Shown here in pieces: positions 8,463 through 16,727 of a DNA stretch of 39,126 bases (the first letter of the stretch is position 1; every line of letters starts with the position of its first letter). The notes under the pieces are model-generated. The model was given only the letters and a program-made list of their open reading frames with translations, searched no databases and had not been told where the DNA came from. The translations under genes and the position numbers were made by a program. This DNA is from an uncultured Prevotella sp. GTDB lineage: Bacteria > Bacteroidota > Bacteroidia > Bacteroidales > Bacteroidaceae. Where the stretch lies: the NCBI GenBank assembly GCA_934190685.1, contig CAKPTK010000004.1, forward strand, positions 1-39,126, given 5' to 3'.

Positions 8463-9643
8463 ATGAGTTTCAACACAACAGCAAGCCACAAGAACAGGTA
8501 GCTGCAGATTTGCTGAAATCGCAGAACAAAAGACTGGCAAGACAACAGATTGTCTTCGCCGCCATCTTCTTTGCCATTGTCGCCCTGTTGGCGTATTATG
8601 TTGTAAGCAATACGGTGTATGCCACCTACGACGGCTACATCACACTGGACGACAACCGAATGAGAGCGGGCGACGACATGCTCATTCTGACCATCAACAA
8701 AAAGGTGGGTGAGTCGGTCAAAGAAGGCGACACGCTCTATACCTATGTGCTCCTGAGCACCATACTCGACCAGTATGACTTCAACTCCGTCCCCTCCGTG
8801 GTGCGCGACACGCACGACATGGAGTTGCAGGCAAGACTGGCCAAAGAGGAAATACCCGTCCTGCGCACCAAGCTGGCACAGTTGCGAAAGCAACAGAAGG
8901 GTGAACAACAGGATATTTACTACGGTCTGACCGACAACACCCGGCAGAACCAACTGTCCGCCGACATCGCCGAGACCGAGGAAGAACTGCGCAAGCAAAT
9001 CAACAAGGTGGCCATCTATGCCAGCATGAAAAACAGCACCTGGTCGTTCATGAACAACAGAAGCGGTCACAACTATGCCAGAATACCGAGCCAGGCACTC
9101 GACCAATTCCGCAACCGTGGCGCCGTCCACTACTGCCGGGCGCCCAAAGACGCCTTCGTGACAGACATCAAGGTGACAGAACGTTCGGTGGTGTTCAAGC
9201 AAGAGCCCATCATGTCTATCCAGCACAAGGACTATGAGTCGTGCCATTTAGGCGTGGTGGCGTATGTGCCCAGCGACAAAGTGAAATATCTGGAAAGTCC
9301 TTCCGACGCCGATGTCATCATCAATGCCGACGCCATTGTCAAGGCCAAGCTGTCGATGGTGGGACTGCGCGTCGAGGAGATACCGAAATATCTGCAAGGC
9401 AACTTCTCCCATGACGCCAACGCCGTCGTTGCCTACTTCACCTTCCGCCCCTACCAGAAAGTGCCGGAATGGGCGATGACCAACAAGCTGCCTGTGCGCA
9501 TCCGCATCAACAAGTTGAAAGCGATGACCGACCCTGTACCACTGCCGGAATATATCATTCCCGACGAGAAAGGACACACACATCCTGACGTGTCCGAAGT
9601 CAACCTCAAGAAAAAGCAACCGAAGAAAAACGACAAGAAATGA
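8459..9643 (+). CDS. HlyD/Alg44-like membrane-fusion protein
   Basis: This encodes 394 residues, starting inside the stop of the TolC-like gene (ATGA overlap). A cytoplasmic N-terminus of about 30 residues leads to one TM helix (IVFAAIFFAIVALLAYYVV, about residues 31-49). A first half-lipoyl motif follows (NKKVGESVKEGDTLYTY), then a helical hairpin (about 120-185), the second half-lipoyl segment (APKDAFVTDIKV) and a beta-barrel region. The tail is very basic (KKKQPKKNDKK). This is the membrane-fusion layout found in type I secretion and in the periplasmic part of alginate Alg44. Unlike Alg44 it has no PilZ domain. It probably couples the GT2 synthase in the inner membrane to the TolC-like protein. 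It overlaps the next gene by four bases. Confidence 0.75.
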   Translation: MNEFQHNSKPQEQVAADLLKSQNKRLARQQIVFAAIFFAIVALLAYYVVSNTVYATYDGYITLDDNRMRAGDDMLILTINKKVGESVKEGDTLYTYVLLSTILDQYDFNSVPSVVRDTHDMELQARLAKEEIPVLRTKLAQLRKQQKGEQQDIYYGLTDNTRQNQLSADIAETEEELRKQINKVAIYASMKNSTWSFMNNRSGHNYARIPSQALDQFRNRGAVHYCRAPKDAFVTDIKVTERSVVFKQEPIMSIQHKDYESCHLGVVAYVPSDKVKYLESPSDADVIINADAIVKAKLSMVGLRVEEIPKYLQGNFSHDANAVVAYFTFRPYQKVPEWAMTNKLPVRIRINKLKAMTDPVPLPEYIIPDEKGHTHPDVSEVNLKKKQPKKNDKK

Positions 9644-11244
9644 TAGGACTGAAAAAAACAAAACGCGGCGACAAAGTGCTTGTCATCGACACCTACATTG
9701 ATGTAGACAGCAGTGTCGATATACAGGAGAACTTTTTCGACTGTGTGATGATCAAGGCGCGCACAGAAAAGGCGTTGTCCTCCATTCTCTATGGAGCGAG
9801 CCCTATCCTGTCGCAGAAATGCAGCTACAAGCCCATCTTCGTCAACAAGACGCTGGAAGACAACAAGCCGCGCATCATTGACAACATCGTCGACGCCTAC
9901 ACCAACGACTACGACAGCGAGAAGGTGTATGACATCATCGACAACATTAAGCGGGCAAGTCTGCGCTACAACATCAAACGGGAGATAGCACGACCGACCA
10001 CACCCAACCAGTTGTTCGCCAACATCTGCCGATACCTGCTCTCACGCAACAAGCGGGTCATCGAACACCAACTGATCGAGATGTCGTCGACCGGATACAT
10101 CAACCCTATCTTCGAACACTATCATGCCATGGGGTTGTTCCATTTGAGCGAGATGTTCATGTTCAAGGAGACGATGTTGGAATACGGAGCCTTCCGTGTG
10201 CACAACTTCCACATGAAGCAGCACCTCTGTCCCCACTGCAACCACAGTCACTTGCTCTATACCGAGTGCTGCCCGAAGTGCGGGAAGAGTGACTTGAAAC
10301 TCGAGAACATCATCCACCACTTCAGCTGCGCCAACGTGTCGCCGGAAAACACCTACAATGTGGGCGGTATGCTCATCTGCCCCAAGTGCCACAAGCTGTT
10401 GCGCCATATCGGCGTGGACTACGACCGCCCAGCTGTGATTTATTCCTGCAAGACCTGTGGCAACTCGTTCACCACGCCTATCGTCAAGGCCGTGTGCACC
10501 AACTGCAAGGAAGAGACCGATGTCAGCAAACTGATTCCCCACGACGTGGTGGACCTCGAGATTACAGACGAAGGCGTGAGAGCGCTCACTGAAGGAAGCG
10601 TGGTGTTCTCCAACTTCGTCAACTACTTTGACAACTTCATGGAATATTCCATCCTGGTCAACCGTATGCGCCGTCAGTTGCTCGAGAACCATTTCAGCAA
10701 TGAATACACCGTGCTCATCGGCAAGATATGGATACTCGACAAGGAACACAAGACCACCAAGATCAAGGACAGCATACAGTCAGAACTCTGCAAGGTGTTC
10801 TTCAACCATAAGGTGTCCTACAACAACAACATCTTCTATGTGGCAAGTTCCATCTTCCAGGAAGATGTAGACGATGAAGTCATCATCGCGAGATTCCGCA
10901 ACGACCTGTCAAAGGGCATCCGGAAGATCGCCAACAAGATAGAGCCCGAGGAGATGGTATGCTATACCTTCGACTCCCAAAAGAAAACCCACGAGGACAA
11001 CTACGAGGATTTCTTTGAGAAACTGAAATTCGTGGCAGCCGTCCCCGATGACTATTGTGTCTACTCGAAAGAGCCCGTCAAAGAGATTGTGGAGCCAGAC
11101 CTGACTCCGTTCAAGCGGGAAGACGCACAGGTGGACAAAGACGAAGCGCGCACAGCCTTCTACAAGAAGGTGGTGTCCATCTTGGTATTCACGGCAGGAA
11201 TCCTGGTTGCCCTTGCGGCGGCCGTGATTTGGCTGTTCAACTAA
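9640..11244 (+). CDS. TackOD1-type zinc-ribbon regulatory protein with a C-terminal membrane anchor
   Basis: This encodes 534 residues and overlaps the fusion-protein gene by ATGA. Residues about 190-300 carry paired cysteines at C197/C200, C211/C214, C247/C250, C270/C273 and C286/C289. They also carry the markers IIHHFSC and CPKCHKLLRHIGVDYDRPA, which I recognise as typical of the TackOD1 zinc-ribbon output domain. Residues 1-130 have a weak alpha/beta pattern (KVLVIDTYIDVD) that could be a degenerate receiver. Residues about 335-465 follow the order of a GGDEF domain, but with NNNIF (395-399) where GGDEF would be, so no cyclase activity is expected. A single TM helix ends the protein (VVSILVFTAGILVALAAAV). 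It sits between the fusion protein and the GT2 synthase, so a role in controlling polymer synthesis is likely but unproven. Confidence 0.7.
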   Translation: MIGLKKTKRGDKVLVIDTYIDVDSSVDIQENFFDCVMIKARTEKALSSILYGASPILSQKCSYKPIFVNKTLEDNKPRIIDNIVDAYTNDYDSEKVYDIIDNIKRASLRYNIKREIARPTTPNQLFANICRYLLSRNKRVIEHQLIEMSSTGYINPIFEHYHAMGLFHLSEMFMFKETMLEYGAFRVHNFHMKQHLCPHCNHSHLLYTECCPKCGKSDLKLENIIHHFSCANVSPENTYNVGGMLICPKCHKLLRHIGVDYDRPAVIYSCKTCGNSFTTPIVKAVCTNCKEETDVSKLIPHDVVDLEITDEGVRALTEGSVVFSNFVNYFDNFMEYSILVNRMRRQLLENHFSNEYTVLIGKIWILDKEHKTTKIKDSIQSELCKVFFNHKVSYNNNIFYVASSIFQEDVDDEVIIARFRNDLSKGIRKIANKIEPEEMVCYTFDSQKKTHEDNYEDFFEKLKFVAAVPDDYCVYSKEPVKEIVEPDLTPFKREDAQVDKDEARTAFYKKVVSILVFTAGILVALAAAVIWLFN

Positions 11245-11259
11245 AGAGGAGATTCGATT

Positions 11260-12579
11260 ATGCTGTTAGAGATTACAGATGCCATCAACGAGTTCCTCGA
11301 CTGGATCAACACGCTAACACTGAGCAGCATCGTGGACACCTACTGGTTTCTGTTCTTCATTGAGATGCCCCGCTACTACATTCTCGAGTATCTGGTAATA
11401 GGCTCCCTGTTTTTCAGATACAAGAGCATAAGAAGGGACAAGGAATTAGCCCGCTTCTACCTGCTCAGGGAAAATCCTCTGGTGAGCATACTCGTGCCAG
11501 GCAAAAACGAGGGCAAACACATCTACAAAATGGTGATGACCCTCAAGGAGCAGACCTACCAAAACTATGAGTTGATTGTCGTGGACGACGGTTCCGACGA
11601 TGACACAAAGCTCATCTGCGACGACTTGGTGAAAGCCGGGTACCTGGAACACTACCTCCGATTGGAGACACGTGGAGGAAAAGCCGCCGCCAGCAACTAC
11701 GGTGCCAACATGGCAAGAGGGAAATACATCATCTGCCTCGACGCCGACTCCTCGCTCGACCGTGACGCCATCGAGAAAATCCTTATTCCGTTCTATATGG
11801 ACAATAAGGTGAAGGCCGTGGGTGGATGCGTCAAAGTGCGCAACAATAAGGATTCCATCTGCACATCGCTGCAGGCCATCGAATACCTCAAGCGCATCCA
11901 AGTGGGAAGAATCGTGACCAGCGAACTGGGCATCTACCACATCATCTCGGGTGCCTTTGGAGCCTTCGACCGGAAAGTGATGAAAGAGGTGGGATTCTGG
12001 GACATCGGTCCCGGACTCGACGGCGACATCACGCAGAAAATCCGCAAGGCCGGCTACAAGGTGAAATTCGCCAGCGACGCCATCTGCATGACCAATGTGC
12101 CCACCAAGTGGTTCAAACTCTACCATCAGCGCATCCGGTGGTCACGTTCATTGGTCCGCTTCAGAATACGCAAGCACAAGGACATCCTGCTGCCCAACCG
12201 CAACTGGAACATTCTGAACTGGCTGTCCAACTTGGAGAGCATCATGTATGACTGCGTACTCAATTTCCTATGGGTGTTCTACATCATCAAGCTGTTGATT
12301 ACGTTCAACACCCATATCATAGAGGTGATGGTGCTGGGCTACTTCATCCGTTTCTGCTTCTCGCAGTTCGCCTTCCTGCTCATCATGATGGTGACCGAGC
12401 GCAGAAAAGAGGAGATGTTCCTCTACCGCTATATGCCGCTGATGTCGCCCTATACAGGCTACTTCCTGCGCATTGCGAGAACCACAGCCCACATACAGGA
12501 GCTTTTCTTCATGCGGTCGTACAAAGACGCATGGAACCCCACGAAGACCTCACGGTATGCACAATTAGAAAGAATATAA
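11260..12579 (+). CDS. Processive family 2 glycosyltransferase (exopolysaccharide synthase)
   Basis: This encodes 439 residues. ATG 11260 is preceded by AAAGAGGAGA, an unusually good purine-rich ribosome site for this region. TM segments lie at about 25-55 and again at about 330-390. The catalytic core is complete for a processive beta-glycosyltransferase. It has a nucleotide-binding VDDGSDDDT (D109, D110), DAD at 161-163 for metal and UDP, GLDGDIT at 252-258 in the place of the TED motif, and QRIRW at 290-294 (QxxRW). These are the features of the cellulose, hyaluronan and alginate (Alg8) synthases. It likely polymerises a UDP-sugar on the cytosolic face and extrudes the chain. The next gene makes a UDP-uronic acid, which suggests an acidic polymer. 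The exact sugar cannot be read from sequence. Confidence 0.88.
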   Translation: MLLEITDAINEFLDWINTLTLSSIVDTYWFLFFIEMPRYYILEYLVIGSLFFRYKSIRRDKELARFYLLRENPLVSILVPGKNEGKHIYKMVMTLKEQTYQNYELIVVDDGSDDDTKLICDDLVKAGYLEHYLRLETRGGKAAASNYGANMARGKYIICLDADSSLDRDAIEKILIPFYMDNKVKAVGGCVKVRNNKDSICTSLQAIEYLKRIQVGRIVTSELGIYHIISGAFGAFDRKVMKEVGFWDIGPGLDGDITQKIRKAGYKVKFASDAICMTNVPTKWFKLYHQRIRWSRSLVRFRIRKHKDILLPNRNWNILNWLSNLESIMYDCVLNFLWVFYIIKLLITFNTHIIEVMVLGYFIRFCFSQFAFLLIMMVTERRKEEMFLYRYMPLMSPYTGYFLRIARTTAHIQELFFMRSYKDAWNPTKTSRYAQLERI

Positions 12580-12601
12580 ACAAAAATTGACAAACGATAT
12601 A

Positions 12602-13855
12602 ATGAGAAAACCACACTATGAGTTTAAGGTAGGTGTCGTAGGACTGGGATACGTAGGAATGCCCTTGGCTTGCCTGTTTTCCAAGAAATATGATACCATC
12701 GGATATGACATCAACCCCAACAAAATAGCCATGCTGGAGAACGTCAAGATTTCCGAAGACAAGACCTTAGCCCGAGCGCTGGCACAAGGATTGCGACTGA
12801 CAAGCAACATTGCGGACCTCAAGACCTGCAATGTCTACATAATCGCCGTGCCCACGCCCGTCCATGAAAACAACAAGCCAGACACCAGTTGTGTATGCGA
12901 CGCCACCAGGGCCATCGCCAACCTGCTCAAGGAAGGCGACATCGTCATCTATGAGTCGACAGTATATCCCGGACTGACCGAAGAGGTGTGCGCACCGATG
13001 TTGGAAAAGAATTCCGGACTGAAATACAACCACGACTTCTTCGTGGGCTTCTCACCAGAGCGTATCAACCCCGGTGACACGATACACACCATCGAGAACA
13101 TCACCAAGGTGACCAGTGGCTCCACACCCGAAATTGCGGAAATCATCGACAGTCTCTACAACTCTGTGCTCACCAACGGTACTTACAAGGCACCGAACAT
13201 CCGCACCGCAGAGGCCTGCAAGATTATGGAGAACTGCCAACGTGACGTGCAGATTGCCTTCTTCAACGAGTTCCAGCGCATCTTCGACAAGATGGGCATC
13301 AACCTCGAAGAGGTGACCAAGGCAGCCTCAACGAAATGGAATTTCGTGCCTGCCACTCCTGGTTTGGTCGGCGGGCACTGCATCGCTGTGGACCCCTACT
13401 ATATGATAGAAAAGGCCCGGGAAGCAGGTGTCACCCCCTCTCTTCTCGCCACAGCCCGCAATGTAAACGAGACCATGTCGCAATGGCTTGCCGACAAGAT
13501 TAAAGCCACCGCAGACCAACATAAGATGGAGCCGACCATGACCAACGTGCTCATCCTCGGTTTCTCATTCAAGCCCGACAGCGACGACATCCGCAACACC
13601 AAGGTCGCCGATCTCTACCACCATCTGGTGAAGATGGGGTATCCTGTCACCATCTACGACCCGCTGGTCGATGTCGACAAAGTAGAACAGGAATACCACA
13701 TCCATGTTACAGGTGAACAACGTGTACTCGTCAACCGCTACGATGTGGTCGTAGTGGGTACCCGTCACAGCATCTTCAAGAATCTCGACGCCAAGCACCT
13801 GCTGACCGACAAGGGATTCGTCTGCGACATCGACGGCATCCACACAGACCTGTAA
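12602..13855 (+). CDS. Nucleotide-sugar dehydrogenase (UDP-glucose / UDP-HexNAc 6-dehydrogenase family)
   Basis: This encodes 417 residues. ATG 12602 is preferred over the in-frame TTG 12587. An N-terminal Rossmann motif (VGVVGLGYVGMPLACLF) binds NAD. The central TKWNFVPATPGLVGGHC carries the catalytic Cys260 in the form GGHCIAVDPYYM, and the C-terminal GFSFKPDSDDIRNTK is the UDP-binding signature. The VDPYYM version resembles the TviB/WbpO group that oxidises UDP-GlcNAc or UDP-GalNAc, rather than classic UDP-glucose dehydrogenases, but the substrate is uncertain. The enzyme oxidises C6 to give a UDP-uronic acid. Its position right after the GT2 gene makes it the probable precursor supplier, as AlgD is for alginate. 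Confidence 0.88.
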   Translation: MRKPHYEFKVGVVGLGYVGMPLACLFSKKYDTIGYDINPNKIAMLENVKISEDKTLARALAQGLRLTSNIADLKTCNVYIIAVPTPVHENNKPDTSCVCDATRAIANLLKEGDIVIYESTVYPGLTEEVCAPMLEKNSGLKYNHDFFVGFSPERINPGDTIHTIENITKVTSGSTPEIAEIIDSLYNSVLTNGTYKAPNIRTAEACKIMENCQRDVQIAFFNEFQRIFDKMGINLEEVTKAASTKWNFVPATPGLVGGHCIAVDPYYMIEKAREAGVTPSLLATARNVNETMSQWLADKIKATADQHKMEPTMTNVLILGFSFKPDSDDIRNTKVADLYHHLVKMGYPVTIYDPLVDVDKVEQEYHIHVTGEQRVLVNRYDVVVVGTRHSIFKNLDAKHLLTDKGFVCDIDGIHTDL

Positions 13856-13886
13856 ATAGGCAATATTCATTAAAAACAACACGAAT

Positions 13887-14264
13887 ATGGAAAACTACAA
13901 GATTTTGATTGTAGATGACATTCCTACCAATGTCACCTTGATTTCAGCTATCATCAAGAAGCTGAATGTGGAATATGAAACAGCAGAGAGTGGCGAGGAA
14001 GCCTTGAAGAAGGTGGAGTCCTTCAAGCCCAACATCGTTCTGCTCGACCTCATGATGCCCGACATCAGCGGATGGGATGTCATAAGAACTATTCGTCAGA
14101 AATACACAAAAGAGCAGATGGCCATCATTGCCACCTCAGCCATTACTGACCATGACAACATCACCGAATGTTATGACATGGGCGTCAATGACTATGTGGC
14201 CAAGCCCATCGTTCCCGACCGTCTGCTCAACACCATCCAGATACACGCAATGAAATTGGTATGA
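13887..14264 (+). CDS. Stand-alone response-regulator receiver domain
   Basis: The 125 residues cover a complete CheY-like receiver and nothing else. It has the acidic pair D10/D11, the phospho-acceptor D54 in VLLDLMMPD, T83/S84 in place of the switch Thr, and K106 in VAKPI. There is no DNA-binding or enzymatic output domain, so it must signal by binding another protein. It overlaps the downstream sensor kinase gene by ATGA, which strongly suggests that kinase as its phosphodonor. A target within the polysaccharide machinery is inference. Confidence 0.9.
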   Translation: MENYKILIVDDIPTNVTLISAIIKKLNVEYETAESGEEALKKVESFKPNIVLLDLMMPDISGWDVIRTIRQKYTKEQMAIIATSAITDHDNITECYDMGVNDYVAKPIVPDRLLNTIQIHAMKLV

Positions 14265-16219
14265 TACCTTTCGGCAAGCTATACAAGATACTGTTGTGTT
14301 TTCTGTTCTTGTTTTGCTCTGCCTGTATTCAGGCTGCGGGAAATGAGAATCAGCACATATTGATTATCACTTCCTACAATCCCGACACGGAGAGAATGAA
14401 CGCCAACCTCTCTGAGTTCTTCGACGAGTACAAGCGCAAGAACGGAGCCAATGGCAACATCTCTATCGAGTCGATGAACTGCAAGAATCTGTCCGAGTCA
14501 CCACTGTGGAAAGGCCGAATGGAGAAGTTGCTCGCCCGATACGAGAAAAATCCGCCACGTCTCATCATCTTGTTGGGTCAGGAGGCTTGGGCTTCTTATC
14601 TCGCCCAGACCACCGCGTTTGCCCAAAAGACGCCAGTCATGGCGGGCTTGGTCAGCAGCAACACCGTCGAACTGCCCAAAAGCAACGTCAACCTGCGCAC
14701 ATGGATGCCGAAGAGTCTGGAATACACCGACTTCAAGAAATTCAACATTGTCGGTGGCAATTTCTACCATTATGACGTCAAGCGCAATGTGGAGCTCATC
14801 AAGAAGTTCTACCCCAAGACACGCGACCTGGCTTTCCTTTCCGACTTTACCCTCGGAGGACTGATCATGCAGTCGCTCTTTGTCAAAGAGATGCGGCAGT
14901 TTCCCGACATCAAAATTCATTTGCTCGACGGCAGACGCAAGTCCCTGTTCAGCATGTGCAACATGCTCAAAGGATTGCCTCCGCAGATAGTTTTGCTTAT
15001 CGGCACTTGGCGAATCGACAGTAGTGAGAACTATGTGCTTGCCAACACCACAGGAACTCTCCATGAGTCCAACCTCAACCTGCCCGCCTTTTCATTGTCG
15101 GCAGTAGGTATGGGCAGTTGGGCCATCGGCGGTTATACTCCCGAATACGGACTTGTCGGACAGGACTTGGCTGACATGGCCTACAAATACATCAAGACAG
15201 GAAAGACGAGCAAAGACTTGTTCCAATATCGTGCCAACAAATATACGTTTGACAACAACCAGTTGGATGCATTCAATCTGCAGAATGTAACGTTGCCGTC
15301 TGATGCTGTGTTACTCAACCAGAAAGACGACTTCTATGCCAAGCACCGCCACCTCATCCTTTGGGGATTGGCTTCTCTGGTATTCCTCTCCTGCTGTCTG
15401 TTGGTGGCATTCTACTACATTGTGCACATTCGCCGACTGAAGGACGCTCTGGAGGAACAGAGCCAAGAATTGATGAAAGCCAAGGACGAGGCGGAAGAGG
15501 CCAACCGCATGAAGACATCGTTCATCGCCAACATGAGCCACGAGATACGCACACCGCTCAATGCCATTGTAGGTTTCTCCGAACTGCAGGCCTTGGACGA
15601 CTACACAAAGGAAGAGAAACGACAGTTCGGCGACATCATCAAGGAAAACTCCAACCTGCTTCTCAACCTCATCAACGACATCCTCGACATCTCGAGAATC
15701 GAATCGGGCCGCATCTCCATCGAGTGTATCCCCTGCGAATTGGTCAGCCTGTGCCACAACAGTCTGGTTTCGGTGAAGCAAGCCCGCCACTTGGAGAATG
15801 TGGAATATCTTGAGGACTATCCGGTAGACAAGCTCTACATCAAGACTGACCCAGTGCGTCTGAAACAAGTCATCATCAATCTGCTGACCAACGCCAGCAA
15901 GTTCACCAAGAAAGGACATATCCTGCTCAGTTTCAGTATTGACGAGACCAAGCACGTCATCACCTTCTCCGTGAGCGACACGGGTATCGGCATCCCGAAA
16001 GAGAAAGCCGAATACATCTTCGAGCGGTTCGTCAAGCTCAACCAGTTTGCCCAAGGTACGGGGTTGGGACTTGCCCTCAGCCGAATCATCGTCGGATGTA
16101 TGGGAGGGCGCATCTGGGTGGACACCTCCTATACAGGAGGAGCACGTTTCAAGTTCACACACCCTCTCAACACGGTAACCCCGGAAGAAGAAAAGGAAGT
16201 TTTAGCAGACACCCTATGA
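14261..16219 (+). CDS. Sensor histidine kinase with ABC-type substrate-binding-like periplasmic domain
   Basis: This encodes 652 residues. A signal or first TM segment (LLCFLFLFCSACIQAAG) is followed by a periplasmic region of about 330 residues. Its start (HILIITSYNPDTERM) and its later stretches (LIILLGQEAWASYL, GGYTPEYGLVGQDLADMAYKYI) resemble the ABC_sub_bind type of periplasmic ligand-binding domain. A second TM helix lies at about 366-388, then a short coiled coil. HisKA follows with H427 in NMSHEIRTPLNA, and a full HATPase domain with N box (NLLTNASKF), DTGIGIP and GTGLGLALS. It lacks a fused receiver, although kinases of this type in Bacteroidetes often have one. Instead separate receivers lie on both sides. 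The ligand is unknown. Confidence 0.88.
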   Translation: MIPFGKLYKILLCFLFLFCSACIQAAGNENQHILIITSYNPDTERMNANLSEFFDEYKRKNGANGNISIESMNCKNLSESPLWKGRMEKLLARYEKNPPRLIILLGQEAWASYLAQTTAFAQKTPVMAGLVSSNTVELPKSNVNLRTWMPKSLEYTDFKKFNIVGGNFYHYDVKRNVELIKKFYPKTRDLAFLSDFTLGGLIMQSLFVKEMRQFPDIKIHLLDGRRKSLFSMCNMLKGLPPQIVLLIGTWRIDSSENYVLANTTGTLHESNLNLPAFSLSAVGMGSWAIGGYTPEYGLVGQDLADMAYKYIKTGKTSKDLFQYRANKYTFDNNQLDAFNLQNVTLPSDAVLLNQKDDFYAKHRHLILWGLASLVFLSCCLLVAFYYIVHIRRLKDALEEQSQELMKAKDEAEEANRMKTSFIANMSHEIRTPLNAIVGFSELQALDDYTKEEKRQFGDIIKENSNLLLNLINDILDISRIESGRISIECIPCELVSLCHNSLVSVKQARHLENVEYLEDYPVDKLYIKTDPVRLKQVIINLLTNASKFTKKGHILLSFSIDETKHVITFSVSDTGIGIPKEKAEYIFERFVKLNQFAQGTGLGLALSRIIVGCMGGRIWVDTSYTGGARFKFTHPLNTVTPEEEKEVLADTL

Positions 16220-16247
16220 CAAAATTCATTCAATAAGGAAGACATTT

Positions 16248-16622
16248 ATGGAAGCAATTAACACGACAATCCTCATCGCAGAGGACAATGCGAGCAATTA
16301 TAAACTATTGGAGATTGTGCTGTCGAAAGAATACAACCTGATCCACGCATGGAATGGGGAAGAAGCCGTGGAACTGTTCAAGGAGCACCACCCCCAGCTG
16401 ATATTGATGGACATCGGCATGCCCATCATGAACGGCTATGAGGCGACTCGCGAAATCAGAAAAATCGCCCCTACCGTTCCTATCATCGGGCTTACCGCCT
16501 ACGCTTATGCCTCCGACGAACAGGAAGGCATCGAGTGTGGCATGAACGAATATGTCACCAAGCCCGCCAACATCGCCAAACTCCGTGTACGCATCAAGGA
16601 GTTGATAGAAGATGTTAAATAA
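16248..16622 (+). CDS. Second stand-alone response-regulator receiver domain
   Basis: The 124 residues form a single CheY-like receiver. They include E12/D13, phospho-acceptor D55 in LILMDIGMP, T83 in GLTAYAYA and K105 in VTKPA. The LTAYA and MDIGMP wording is typical of receivers otherwise fused to hybrid kinases. It lies 28 bases after the kinase gene and has no output domain. It may be a detached receiver of the hybrid kinase and so act as a phosphate relay, sink or protein-binding output alongside the receiver at 13887. Confidence 0.9.
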   Translation: MEAINTTILIAEDNASNYKLLEIVLSKEYNLIHAWNGEEAVELFKEHHPQLILMDIGMPIMNGYEATREIRKIAPTVPIIGLTAYAYASDEQEGIECGMNEYVTKPANIAKLRVRIKELIEDVK

Positions 16623-16727
16623 GACGCTTTTAGTCGTCAAGCCTGTTAAAATCGCTTAATGCCGGTTTACTTCCCCTGGGCTGAAACGTCTTATAGGAAA
16701 GATTATCGGATTATAAACTAAAAAGCA

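Noticed and set aside
8459..9643. PilZ domain in the Alg44-like protein
   Set aside because: I looked for RxxxR and D/NxSxxG before and after the TM helix and found neither; the N-terminus is only about 30 residues.
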